64,000 bases of DNA from Nitrospinota bacterium (lineage in GTDB: Bacteria; Nitrospinota_A; UBA7883; JACRGQ01), in assembly GCA_016217735.1 (NCBI GenBank), contig JACRGQ010000021.1:1-64000 (forward strand), given 5' to 3'. The notes under the pieces were generated by a model. It made no database searches. It saw only the letters and a list, made by a program, of their open reading frames with translations, and was not told where the DNA came from. How positions within the stretch are numbered: the first letter of the stretch is position 1; every line of letters starts with the position of its first letter. Both the position numbers and the translations under genes were made by a program. Shown here in pieces: positions 41,884 through 50,069 of the stretch.

Positions 41884-42140
41884 AACATCCCCAAAAAAAA
41901 CCGCTGTCGGCCCGGGAACGCGGGCTTCCAGCCCGCAAAGGAGCGGGCAAGATGCCCGCGCTCCCAGGAAAAAAATCCGAGGCCCTTACGGGCCGGTAGA
42001 ATAAACTAAAACGTAAGGAGCCGCGGAACAACAAAAGCCGCATGCCATGCAAAGCATGGCATCAGCGGCGTACTCTCCGCGGCGGAAATCCCCTTCAAGG
42101 GGAAAAGGGTAAAAGGGTAAGGGTGCAAAGTGTAAGGAGA
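41884..42140. repeat. Hairpin-rich intergenic region between DGR target and avd
   Basis: No gene. Holds CGGGCTTCCAGCCCG- and GAGCGGGC/GCCCGCGCTC-type hairpins (41,915-41,970), the perfect ATGCCATGC-AAA-GCATGGCAT hairpin (about 42,042-42,062) and the ATCAGCGGCGT element. At 42,013-42,032 GTAAGGAG and GGAACAAC recur, as they do at 42,132-42,157 around the end of the variable region; a template-repeat remnant is possible but weakly supported. Confidence 0.55.
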
Positions 42141-42262
42141 TTAGTACTGGGAACAACGGAACCCGATATAGTTGTACCGAATGACGGGGTCGTAGTTGAA
42201 CCGGAGGGCGGCGCGGAGATAAAACGCACTAGCGAACCACGAACCGCCGCGAAGAACGCGGT
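42141..42262 (-). other. DGR variable region (VR)
   Basis: C-terminal codons from RVLRGGSW to IGFRCSQY. The hypervariable positions (codons 42,236 down to 42,168) read F-A-S-A-F-Y, L, F-N-Y, V-I, Y-N-Y where DGR templates usually encode Asn. Fourteen of these 15 codons end in C or T, as expected if they derive from AAY codons by adenine mutagenesis. Invariant LRAA, R, DP and IGFR residues separate them. Confidence 0.75.
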
Positions 42263-43472
42263 ACTTCTTGCTGTCATCGTACCAACTATCCGTCCACTCC
42301 CACACGTTACCGCTCATGTCATACAACCCCAAGCCATTAGGCTTCTTCCCCCCCACAGGGTACGTCTTATTACCGGAGTTTTTATCGTACCAGGCATAGT
42401 CGCCCAGTTCACTTTCATTGCTCGTCCCGGCATATACGTTCTTCCCACCTTCGCTCGCCGCGTATTCCCACTCCTTCTCCGTCGGCAGACGTTTCCCAAC
42501 ATTCTGGCAATAGGCTACCGCTTCATCCCAATTCACCAGTTCCACCGGGCAAGTCGGACATCCTTTAAAATTCGAGGGGTTGCTTCCTATAACCCGCTCG
42601 TACGCCTCCTGCGTTACCTCCGTCTTGTCCATATAAAAACCGCCATCCCCCTGTTTCACGAAGACCATTCCGGGATGCTTCGTCTCTTCTTCAGCGGTCG
42701 CCTTCTCTGCGGCCACCTTGTCCGCAGCCGCTTTCTCAGCAGCAATCTGCGCAGGGGTTTTCTCCATCCGCCGCTTCGCCAATGGTGCAAATGTCCCTTT
42801 AGGATAGGATTCCAGATATGCGGCGAAATCAGCCGCATTTGTACTGTCCTTAATGCTGTTCCAGAAGGCAATCTCCGCATCATTGCCGCCCGCCCCCTTG
42901 GCCGCTTGCGTAGCCGCCGCTTCCACGGCAGGCTGGGCGGCCCCGCCGCCCGCAAGCGTCTGGAGCAATCCCATCACTTTAAACTCATTGCATCCTTCAC
43001 AGGGTTTCTGCTCGGCAAATACGGACTTTTCCTCTATGACGTCATTAATGGTAAGGGAAATTGAATACCCGCCGCCGGTCTTCCGTATATTAGCGATTGC
43101 CACAAACGGATAGCCCTCTTTCGTCTGGAACGCCAGCGCCACATCCTGAAGGCACTTTGTCTCGTCGCACTCTTTGCCCGCCTTCGCTTCGGCGCTACGC
43201 TTCTTGTAGACATCATTCACCTTTTCCAAAACCTTCTGGCCGGAGTAGACCACATACTTCTCGGAAAGGCTTTTAACCAGCGCCGCCTCATACTGCGTCA
43301 TCTCATCCTGCGGAATGTCCTTCGTCGGCCTCAGCGGCATTAGCACCACCGCATCCTTCATTTCCTTTTTCACTTCCTTTGCCGCCGCCTTTTTCTCCGC
43401 CGCGTAAGAAGAAAGTGTCAACAGCGGCAGCAAAAGCACAATCAGCGCGAACACACGCCAAACGCTCTTCAT
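42141..43472 (-). CDS. DGR target: secreted FGE-sulfatase/C-type-lectin-fold protein
   Basis: 443 aa from MKSVWRVFALIV (43,472; GGAGA 5 bp upstream). A signal peptide ending SSYAA is followed by a TolB-N/FlgO-like domain (DAVVLMPLRPTKDIPQDEMTQYEAALVKSLSEKYVVY) and a Lys/Ala-rich helical spacer (AEKAAADKVAAEKATAEEET). The C-terminal approximately 170 residues form the formylglycine-generating-enzyme-like CLec fold: KTEVTQEAYERVIGSNPSNF, PVELVNWDEAVAYC, KRLPTEKEWEYAA, NGLGLYDMSGNVWEWTDSW. It ends in RVLRGGSW...IGFRCSQY, the standard position of a variable region. It is the presumed ligand-binding or attachment protein diversified by the adjacent RT. Confidence 0.85.
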   Translation of the reverse strand: MKSVWRVFALIVLLLPLLTLSSYAAEKKAAAKEVKKEMKDAVVLMPLRPTKDIPQDEMTQYEAALVKSLSEKYVVYSGQKVLEKVNDVYKKRSAEAKAGKECDETKCLQDVALAFQTKEGYPFVAIANIRKTGGGYSISLTINDVIEEKSVFAEQKPCEGCNEFKVMGLLQTLAGGGAAQPAVEAAATQAAKGAGGNDAEIAFWNSIKDSTNAADFAAYLESYPKGTFAPLAKRRMEKTPAQIAAEKAAADKVAAEKATAEEETKHPGMVFVKQGDGGFYMDKTEVTQEAYERVIGSNPSNFKGCPTCPVELVNWDEAVAYCQNVGKRLPTEKEWEYAASEGGKNVYAGTSNESELGDYAWYDKNSGNKTYPVGGKKPNGLGLYDMSGNVWEWTDSWYDDSKKYRVLRGGSWFASAFYLRAALRFNYDPVIRYNYIGFRCSQY

Positions 43473-43841
43473 CTTTTCTCCATAATTATTTCGTAACATA
43501 TTACAGGATGGGTTGCACCGGTGTCCAATAGATGCGGGATATTTTCGAAAGACCAGCGGCACGAACCACTGCCGGGTGCGACAGCGGCCTACAGGCCATC
43601 TCCGGCGCGGATAGTAAGAGCAATTCCGCGCCTCCCATCTTGTCGCACGTTGGCGCAACGCGCCAAACAGGGTCGGCCCTCATCACGGGCGCGTATTCCC
43701 ATGCCCTTGGCGGAGTCTCTTAGAGGACTCCGCCGGGAAAGAACAAGAGCAGGGGGCAAGCCCCCTGCTCCCCGAACCCCACCTCAATCCTCCCCTCACA
43801 TGAGGGGAGGAAAGAAATCCGGGTTCAGGGAAACTGTTTTT
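43473..43841. other. 369-bp intergenic region with serial hairpins
   Basis: No convincing gene. It contains TTGGCGC-AAC-GCGCCAA (near 43,655), GGCGGAGTC/GACTCCGCC (43,709-43,734), GAGCAGGGGG-CAAG-CCCCCTGCTC (43,747-43,770), and CCTCCCCTCA-CA-TGAGGGGAGG (43,789-43,810). The last two lie downstream of pckA's stop on the minus strand and upstream of the DGR target promoter side; one may act as terminator, but no T-run is adjacent. Confidence 0.65.
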
Positions 43842-45620
43842 TTATAGCGGGCACTTCAGGGCGGCGCGGAGCGCGCCGATGACCTTTTCGTCGATGCTGT
43901 TCTTTTCCATGTGGTCGATGCGCCACTTCAGCCGTGCGTGGAACAGCGCCTGGTGGCTTCCCCGGTGTTCCTTCGCCAGGACGAACTTTTTATCGTAGCC
44001 GGGATAGAACTCCTCCATGCTCCCCGGCGCGGGTATCTTGGCTCCCGGCAGCATATCCCAATCCACCCACTTGATTTTGTTCGCGGCGATCAGCGGGTAG
44101 AGGATGATGGAAAGCTCTTTCGGGATGTCGGTCTCTTCTTTGCGCGCCTCCGCCTCATCGTTGATGAAAAAGCCGCCGGTGTTGAGCAGCAGCCCCTTGA
44201 TCTTGTGCTTGTTCACGCACTGGAGGAACACCGCGCATTCCTTGCTGTGCGGCCAGATGCCGAAGGGATTCGCGCCCGGCGAGATTTTCAGCTTGCCCAG
44301 TTCGGCCAGCGAGATGTTCTCGGCGGCGGTGCTTTTGGTGGAGAGGGTGATGTAAAGCGCCGCCTGCAGGTACGGGTCCTCGATCAGCGTCAGCGGCCCG
44401 AAGGTGTTGTCCTTCTGGATGGTGCAGATGTACGACGGGGCGGGGGTATCCAGCCGCAGCGGGTCGGCCCCCGGCAGGTGGTGGCGGTTGCTGATGCAGC
44501 GGCCGTTCTTTGTGTACACATCCATGTAGTACGGGATGCGCTCGCCATGCTGATTCACGATGACGAGGGCGTTCTCGGCGCTTTGCACCGTCTTTTCCCA
44601 AAAGCTGCCCGGCTTGTATTCGTCGGTCTTGTTGTAAAGCGAGCTTTCAAGGCCGCTGGTCTCGTTCGCGTCCATCTGCACCACGATGGCGTCGTCGTTC
44701 CCCAGTTCGGTATCCTTCAGCCACCCTTTTTCTATGAACTCCTTATGATAGGCGTTGCCGAGCGACGACTTGCCGGAGCCGGAAAGGCCGATGGTGACGA
44801 ACGACACTTTTTTGCCGTCCGGCAGGACGAGGCTCTTGCTGCTGCCGTGTATCGGCATGCCGATACCCTTGCTGAGGAACGCGCTCCAGATGAGGGAGAG
44901 CGCCCCCTTCTTGCATTCGCCGAAGTAGTAGTTCCCCAAAAGGAAAGCGACGTTGTTCTCGGCGTCGAAGATCATCTTGATGCGGGGCGGCTCGGGGTCG
45001 CGCTTGACCTGCTCCCTGTCGTGCGGATTCACCCGGTTTTTCCACGACAGCCAATCGGGGTTCACCCAGTCGGGATGCGAGATGACCCTGATGTTCTTGA
45101 ATCCGAGCGGCTTGCTTTCGCGATACACGCGGCGCGCCTCGTCGCTCGCCGGCACGAAGTTCAGGACGAAATCGAGCGCGTGCTTGGCATACTTCGACGG
45201 CACGAGAAAATCGCATTCCCCCATCGCGTTTTTGCTCCGGCCGAAGTAGCAGCGCACCGCCAGCATGTCAATGGGGAGCATCTCGCGCACCACGTTCTTT
45301 ATCAAACGGGTGATCGACTCCATCTCGTCGGCGTTGCGCTTGTCCATCACGATGCGGGCCCAGGGCGAGCGGCCGGTATCCTGCCCGGTGATGCTGACGA
45401 GTATCTTGTTGTTGGTCGGAAAAAGCCCGACCCCTTCCACGTCGGACATCAACGCATCGGTCACCACGGTATTCGGCTGCTGGCAGGCCAATTCGTAGGC
45501 GATGTTGATGCCGCCATGCCGGGTGTGCGGCGAACTGAAAAGCTGTATGGCGGCGGCCTCGAGGACGCTGCCGACGTTGATAAGTCCCTGTTCGTCGATC
45601 TTCGTGGAAATGGTGCTCAT
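43842..45620 (-). CDS. pckA: Divergent ATP-type phosphoenolpyruvate carboxykinase
   Basis: 592 aa, longer than the usual approximately 530-540. PEPCK motifs: GNYYFGECKKGALSLIWSAFLSKG (oxaloacetate/metal site), the P-loop TIGLSGSGKSSLGN, a kinase-2-like NDDAIVVQMDANETSGLESSLYNKT, and NTGGFFINDEAEARKEETDIPKELSIILYPLIAANKIKW. It interconverts oxaloacetate and PEP. The residues around the P-loop deviate from E. coli PckA (GLSGTGKTT), placing it in the divergent group; the reaction is inferred. AAGGAG precedes the ATG by about 12 bp. Confidence 0.82.
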   Translation of the reverse strand: MSTISTKIDEQGLINVGSVLEAAAIQLFSSPHTRHGGINIAYELACQQPNTVVTDALMSDVEGVGLFPTNNKILVSITGQDTGRSPWARIVMDKRNADEMESITRLIKNVVREMLPIDMLAVRCYFGRSKNAMGECDFLVPSKYAKHALDFVLNFVPASDEARRVYRESKPLGFKNIRVISHPDWVNPDWLSWKNRVNPHDREQVKRDPEPPRIKMIFDAENNVAFLLGNYYFGECKKGALSLIWSAFLSKGIGMPIHGSSKSLVLPDGKKVSFVTIGLSGSGKSSLGNAYHKEFIEKGWLKDTELGNDDAIVVQMDANETSGLESSLYNKTDEYKPGSFWEKTVQSAENALVIVNQHGERIPYYMDVYTKNGRCISNRHHLPGADPLRLDTPAPSYICTIQKDNTFGPLTLIEDPYLQAALYITLSTKSTAAENISLAELGKLKISPGANPFGIWPHSKECAVFLQCVNKHKIKGLLLNTGGFFINDEAEARKEETDIPKELSIILYPLIAANKIKWVDWDMLPGAKIPAPGSMEEFYPGYDKKFVLAKEHRGSHQALFHARLKWRIDHMEKNSIDEKVIGALRAALKCPL

Positions 45621-45685
45621 GGTACTTTTACTCTCCTTTTGGCAACAATGACGGCGCTATCACGGTAAACCCGCTGGCGCCCAGT

Positions 45686-46609
45686 TTATTCCATATCCGC
45701 GCCGGACGCCAAATTATCGTCTTCCTGCGCCCAGCCGTTTTCCAGCCCGCTGGCCGCCAGAATGCCCAGCGCGGCCCCCGCTTCGTCGGCGCTTAGGCGG
45801 CGGTTGATCGGGAAAAACCGCGATGCCTTGTGGGCGGGAAAGTATTGCGTCATGAAGCTCACGGTGGCCGCCGGCCCGAACCGCCGGCGTATCCGGTCAA
45901 GGATCAAACGGGTTTCCTCCAGATGCCCCGGCATCACCAGATGCCGGATGATGACCCCCCGTTCGCCGCTGAAAGGCCCCACCTGGCGCAGCATCTCATC
46001 GATAACCGGTTCGATGAGGGCGGGGTAATCCTCCGCGCGGGAATACCGCTTGGCCAGCGCCGGGGAAATATAGCGGTAATCGCAAAGGTAGATGTCCACG
46101 AACCCTTCCAGCAGCCGGAGCGTCTCCAGCCGTTCGTAGCCCGACGTGTTCCAGACCACCGGAATGGAAAGCTCCTTGCGGCGGGCGAGGTACACGGCGT
46201 GGGCCGCCTGCGCCGCGTAATGGGTGGGGGTTACGAAGTTGACATTGTGCGCCCCCTCTTTTTGCAGGCGCAGCATTCCGTCGGCAAGCTGGGCGGCCGT
46301 CATGTCCCGCCCCACCTGCATCCGCGAAATCGGACAGTTTTGGCAAAAGACACAGCGCATGTTGCAGTTGCTGAAAAACACGGTGCCGCTGCCGCGTGTG
46401 CCGCTGATCGGCGGCTCTTCCCCGAAATGGCGGGTGATGCTGGCCACGCGGGGGCGGACGCCGGAGCGGCAGACTCCCCGCGCGCCGCGTGTACGGCGGG
46501 TGGCGCATTCGCGCGGGCAAAGGCGGCACTCCCCCATCAGGCGGTAGAGCGCTTTCACACGCATTCGCGCTTCGGCTTTTTGCGGCGGTTGTATGACGGT
46601 GCTTGGCAT
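45686..46609 (-). CDS. PflX-like radical SAM protein (COG1313 type)
   Basis: About 307 aa from MPSTVIQPPQ at 46,609 (46,663 is an upstream alternative). The N-terminal CRLCPRECATRRTRGARGVCRSG is the hallmark cysteine block of this family; the SAM cluster motif is FFSNCNMRCVFCQNCPIS, then NVNFVTPTHYAAQ and a C-terminal FMTQYFPAHKASRFFPINRRLS. Related proteins resemble pyruvate formate-lyase activases but no glycyl-radical partner is nearby. It is divergent from fmt. Function unknown. Confidence 0.85.
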   Translation of the reverse strand: MPSTVIQPPQKAEARMRVKALYRLMGECRLCPRECATRRTRGARGVCRSGVRPRVASITRHFGEEPPISGTRGSGTVFFSNCNMRCVFCQNCPISRMQVGRDMTAAQLADGMLRLQKEGAHNVNFVTPTHYAAQAAHAVYLARRKELSIPVVWNTSGYERLETLRLLEGFVDIYLCDYRYISPALAKRYSRAEDYPALIEPVIDEMLRQVGPFSGERGVIIRHLVMPGHLEETRLILDRIRRRFGPAATVSFMTQYFPAHKASRFFPINRRLSADEAGAALGILAASGLENGWAQEDDNLASGADME

Positions 46610-46721
46610 ATTACAATCTTTTAGAATGAACGAGATGATACCCCATTTCCCCGCCGCACCCAAGGGGAGCGGCGCGGGGGTTGTGGCTCAACCCCAAATT
46701 AAATCAGCAATACGCAAAAAT

Positions 46722-46798
46722 TGTCATTCCCGCGAAAGCGGGAATCCAGAAAGTTTTAAGGAAAAAACACTGGGTGCCGGGTCAAGCTCGGCATGACA
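46722..46798. mobile_element. Clover-leaf palindromic element, 77 bp, no ORF
   Basis: TGTC, hairpin ATTCCCGC-GAAA-GCGGGAAT, CCAG, 20-nt A-rich loop, CTGG, hairpin GTGCCGGG-TCAAG-CTCGGCAT (two G.U pairs), GACA. Lies in the fmt leader, 14 bp before the fmt ATG. Confidence 0.85.
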
Positions 46799-46812
46799 AA
46801 GGGAGGCGGAGC

Positions 46813-47751
46813 ATGAAGATAATTTTTTTGGGTACGCCAGAGTTTGCGGTCCCCACATTGGAAAAGCTGCACGCGGAGGGGCATAAGATACTCCTCGCGG
46901 TTTCGCAGCCGGATCGCCCCGCCGGCCGCGGCCAAAAAGTGCGTCCAACCCCGGTGGCGGTGAAGGCGGCGGCGCTGGAAATTCCGGTCTACCAGCCGGA
47001 AGACGTCAACGCCGAAGAAGCGTTGAAAAAAATCGGCGCGCTGAAACCCGACGTTATCGTGGTGGCCGCCTTCGGGCAGTTTTTGAAAAAGCGGTTCCGC
47101 GAGCTGGCTCCGCGCGGCTGTCTCAACGTTCACGCCTCGCTGCTGCCGAAGCTGCGCGGCGCCGCACCGATCAACCGCGCGGTGATGGGAGGGCACACCA
47201 CGGCGGGGGTGACCATCATGAAGATTGAAGCGAAAATGGACACCGGCGATATGTACCTGAGAGGGGAAGCCCCCATTGGCCCGGAAACCACGGCGGGGGA
47301 ACTTCATGACCGGCTGGCGGTCATCGGCGCGAATCTGATGGCCGAAACGCTCCGGCGCATCGAGGCCGGAACCATATACCCCGTGCCGCAAAACGAAGCC
47401 GAAGCGACCCACGCCCCGAAGATCGCGCCGGAAGAGCGGCGGATCGACTGGAGCCTTCCCGCCACCGCGGTGGACCAAAAAATCCGCGGCCTCTCCCCCG
47501 CGCCGGGCGCATTCACTTTTTACAAGGGAGCGCGGCTGCAAATCCTCCGCTCCCACCTTGCGGCGGAGGGGGCGCGGAAGGCGTCCGGCACGGTGACGGC
47601 GCTGAAATCCGGCTATTTTGAAGTGTCCGCCGGAAATGGTACAGTGGCGCTTCTTGAAGTGCGCGCCGAGGGAAAAAAGGCGATGAACGCCGCCGAGTGG
47701 GCGCGCGGGGCGCGAATCCAAATTGGGGACCTTTTTGAGCATGGCCTGTAA
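46813..47751 (+). CDS. fmt: Methionyl-tRNA formyltransferase
   Basis: 312 aa from MKIIFLGTPEFAV; GGAGGCGGAG directly upstream fixes the start (the frame is open back to 46,681 through a repeat element). Catalytic N-terminal domain: SQPDRPAGRGQ, NVHASLLPKLRGAAPINRAVMGG (Asn/His of the formyl-transfer site) and MKMDTGDM-like KIEAKMDTGDMYL; C-terminal OB-type domain ends in IQIGDLFEHGL. A clover-leaf element lies immediately upstream of the SD. ugd follows 6 bp downstream. Confidence 0.95.
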   Translation: MKIIFLGTPEFAVPTLEKLHAEGHKILLAVSQPDRPAGRGQKVRPTPVAVKAAALEIPVYQPEDVNAEEALKKIGALKPDVIVVAAFGQFLKKRFRELAPRGCLNVHASLLPKLRGAAPINRAVMGGHTTAGVTIMKIEAKMDTGDMYLRGEAPIGPETTAGELHDRLAVIGANLMAETLRRIEAGTIYPVPQNEAEATHAPKIAPEERRIDWSLPATAVDQKIRGLSPAPGAFTFYKGARLQILRSHLAAEGARKASGTVTALKSGYFEVSAGNGTVALLEVRAEGKKAMNAAEWARGARIQIGDLFEHGL

Positions 47752-47757
47752 CCGCAT

Positions 47758-49068
47758 ATGAACATCTGCGTAATCGGCACGGGATACGTCGGCCTGGTGA
47801 CCGGCACGATATTCGCCGAACTGGGCAACGACGTCATCGGCGTGGACAAAATCGCGGAGAAGATAGACCTGCTTAACCGCAACGTCATGCCGATCTACGA
47901 GCCGGGGCTTGAAGAGCTGGTGGAGCGCAACCGGAACGAGGGGCGCCTGAAGTTCACCACCGACCTCAAAACGGCCGTCGAGAACAGCGAGATCATCTTT
48001 ATCTGCGTCGGCACGCCGCAAAAGAACGATGGCGAGACCGACCTTTCGTTCGTCGAGTCCGCCGCCGCGGAGATCGCGCGGCACATGAACGGCTACAAAA
48101 TCATCGTGAACAAAAGTACGGTGCCGGTCGGCACCGGCGACCTCGTGAGCCGCATCGTCAAAGGCGCATGCAAGGCGGGGCACAGCTTCGACGTCGTCTC
48201 CAACCCCGAGTTTCTGCGGGAAGGGCAGGCGGTGCAGGACGCGCTGAACCCCGACCGCATCGTGATCGGCGCGCCGCGCAAGGAGGTGGCCTTCAAGCTG
48301 CTGGAACTGTACGCCTCGCTGCAGGCGCCGATGCTAATCACCGACGTGTGCAGCGCGGAGATCATCAAATACGCCTCCAACGGTTTTTTGGCGATGAAGA
48401 TATCGTTCATCAACGCCATCGCCAACCTCTGCGAAACGGCGGGGGCGGACGTGGACGACGTGGCCAACGGCATCGGGCGCGACCACCGTATCGGCCGCGC
48501 GTTTTTGAATTCCGGCCTCGGCTACGGCGGCTCGTGCTTTCCCAAGGACGTGAAGAGCCTCATTCACACATCGTCGAAGCTCGGTTACGAATTTGACCTC
48601 CTCAAGGACGTGGTGGCGGTCAACGAGGGCCGGGTGGACCGCTTCCTCGCGATGGTGACGCGCCGCTTCCCGGATATGAAGGGAAGAACCTTCGCCGTGC
48701 TCGGCCTCGCCTTCAAGCCGAACACCGACGACATGCGCGAGGCGAAGTCCATCGAGATCGTCGCCAAGCTTCTGGCCGCAGGCGCGAAGGTGAAGGCATT
48801 CGACCCGGTGGCGATGAACGCGGCGAAACCGCTGCTGCCGGCGGCGGTGGAGTACTGCCAAAACGCCTACGATGCGTGCGCGGGAGCCGATGCCCTGCTG
48901 GTGGTGACCGAGTGGCGCGAATTCAAGTTCCTCAACCTGGAGCGGGTCAAAGGCTCCATGAAACATCCGGTTATTTTTGACGGGCGGAGCATGTACGACC
49001 CCGCCCGCAAGGAGCGGCTGGGCTTTGAGTACTACCGGCTTGGAAAAGGCAAATGGCCAAAATCCTGA
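47758..49068 (+). CDS. ugd: UDP-glucose 6-dehydrogenase
   Basis: 436 aa. NAD site GTGYVGLVTGTIFAELGNDV, then ICVGTPQKNDGETDLSFV, STVPVGTGD, NPEFLREGQAVQD, and the catalytic-Cys motif LGYGGSCFPKDVKSL; C-terminal domain LGLAFKPNTDDMREAKSIEI. It oxidises UDP-glucose to UDP-glucuronate. Overlaps uxs by 16 bp, giving a two-step pathway in one operon. Confidence 0.95.
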   Translation: MNICVIGTGYVGLVTGTIFAELGNDVIGVDKIAEKIDLLNRNVMPIYEPGLEELVERNRNEGRLKFTTDLKTAVENSEIIFICVGTPQKNDGETDLSFVESAAAEIARHMNGYKIIVNKSTVPVGTGDLVSRIVKGACKAGHSFDVVSNPEFLREGQAVQDALNPDRIVIGAPRKEVAFKLLELYASLQAPMLITDVCSAEIIKYASNGFLAMKISFINAIANLCETAGADVDDVANGIGRDHRIGRAFLNSGLGYGGSCFPKDVKSLIHTSSKLGYEFDLLKDVVAVNEGRVDRFLAMVTRRFPDMKGRTFAVLGLAFKPNTDDMREAKSIEIVAKLLAAGAKVKAFDPVAMNAAKPLLPAAVEYCQNAYDACAGADALLVVTEWREFKFLNLERVKGSMKHPVIFDGRSMYDPARKERLGFEYYRLGKGKWPKS

Positions 49069-49988
49069 TCACCGGCGCCGCCGGCTTCCTCGGTTCGCAC
49101 TTCACCGGCCGGATGCTGGCCGACGGCCACACCGTGACGGGGGTGGACAATTTCATCACCGGCGGCCGGCGGAATCTCGCGCACCTGCACAACGATCCGC
49201 GCTTCGATTTCATTGAACACGACATCACCAAAGGTCTCGATATCGCCGGAGACGTCGACTGCGTGGTGAACATGGCTTCGCTGGCCAGCCCCGTCGATTA
49301 CTCCAACCATCCGCTTGAAACGCTGCTGGTTGGTTCCGCCGGTTCCCATCACTGCCTCGAACTGGCCAAGCGCAAGGCGGCGGTCTATTTCTTCACCTCC
49401 ACGTCGGAAGTGTACGGCGATCCGGACATTTCGCCCCAGCCGGAAAGCTACTGGGGAAACGTGAACCCGGTTGGGGTACGCTCCTGCTACGACGAATCGA
49501 AACGGTACGGCGAAGCGCTGACGATGACATACTTGCGCAAGGGATGGGTGGATACGCGCATCGTGCGCATCTTTAACACCTTTGGCCCGCGCATGCGGGC
49601 CAACGACGGGCGGGCCGTGCCGAACTTCATCATGCAGGCGCTGCACAACAAACCGCTCACCGTCTACGGCGACGGCTCGCAAACCCGCAGCTTCTGTTAT
49701 GTGGACGACCTGGTGGACGGCATGGCCCGCCTGCTTTTCTCGAAGGTCACGCAACCGGTGAACATCGGCAACCCTAACGAAATGACCATCCTGCAAATGG
49801 CGCGGCAGATCAAGGAAACACTCGGCTCAAAAAGCGAGATCGTTTTCAACCCGCTGCCGGGGGACGACCCCAAACAGCGCCGCCCCGATATTACCCTGGC
49901 CCGTTCGCTGCTCGGCTTCGAGCCGAAGTGGACGCTGGCGGACGGCTTGGCGAAAACCATCGAGTTTTTCCGCGCCGCGGCCCGCTGA
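49053..49988 (+). CDS. uxs: UDP-glucuronate decarboxylase (UDP-xylose synthase)
   Basis: 311 aa. Extended SDR: TGAAGFLGSHFTGRML, TSTSEVYGDPDISPQPESYWGNVNPVGVRSCYDESKRYGEAL (YxxxK and the UXS-specific block), RIFNTFGPRMRANDGRAVPNFIMQAL, VYGDGSQTRSFCYVDDLV. It makes UDP-xylose from UDP-glucuronate for surface polysaccharide. Start overlaps the ugd end. Confidence 0.93.
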   Translation: MAKILITGAAGFLGSHFTGRMLADGHTVTGVDNFITGGRRNLAHLHNDPRFDFIEHDITKGLDIAGDVDCVVNMASLASPVDYSNHPLETLLVGSAGSHHCLELAKRKAAVYFFTSTSEVYGDPDISPQPESYWGNVNPVGVRSCYDESKRYGEALTMTYLRKGWVDTRIVRIFNTFGPRMRANDGRAVPNFIMQALHNKPLTVYGDGSQTRSFCYVDDLVDGMARLLFSKVTQPVNIGNPNEMTILQMARQIKETLGSKSEIVFNPLPGDDPKQRRPDITLARSLLGFEPKWTLADGLAKTIEFFRAAAR

Positions 49989-49999
49989 TAACGCGCGCT

Positions 50000-50065
50000 G
50001 TCATCCTGAGCACCGCGAAGAATCCCTTTCCGGAAAGGGATTCTTCGCCTATGGCTCAGAATGAC
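50000..50065. repeat. GTCAT...ATGAC palindromic repeat (family A)
   Basis: GTCATCCTGAGC ... CTTTCCGGAAAGG ... GGCTCAGAATGAC. Lies between convergent uxs and the hybrid kinase and overlaps the last bases before the kinase stop. Confidence 0.88.
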
Positions 50066-50069
50066 CGCG

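Noticed and set aside
43501-43686. 61-codon minus-strand ORF and an N-terminal extension of the DGR target
   Set aside because: The extension lacks an SD and precedes a clear signal peptide at 43,472; the region is hairpin-rich intergenic DNA.
40390-43810. Prophage carrying the DGR
   Set aside because: No capsid, tail, integrase or lysis genes flank it; both sides are chromosomal metabolic or regulatory genes.
45686-46609. Radical-SAM partner (amrS) of the AmrB-like protein at 5.8-7.0 kb
   Set aside because: It has the PflX/COG1313 N-terminal cysteine block and lies 39 kb away; no operon link is visible.
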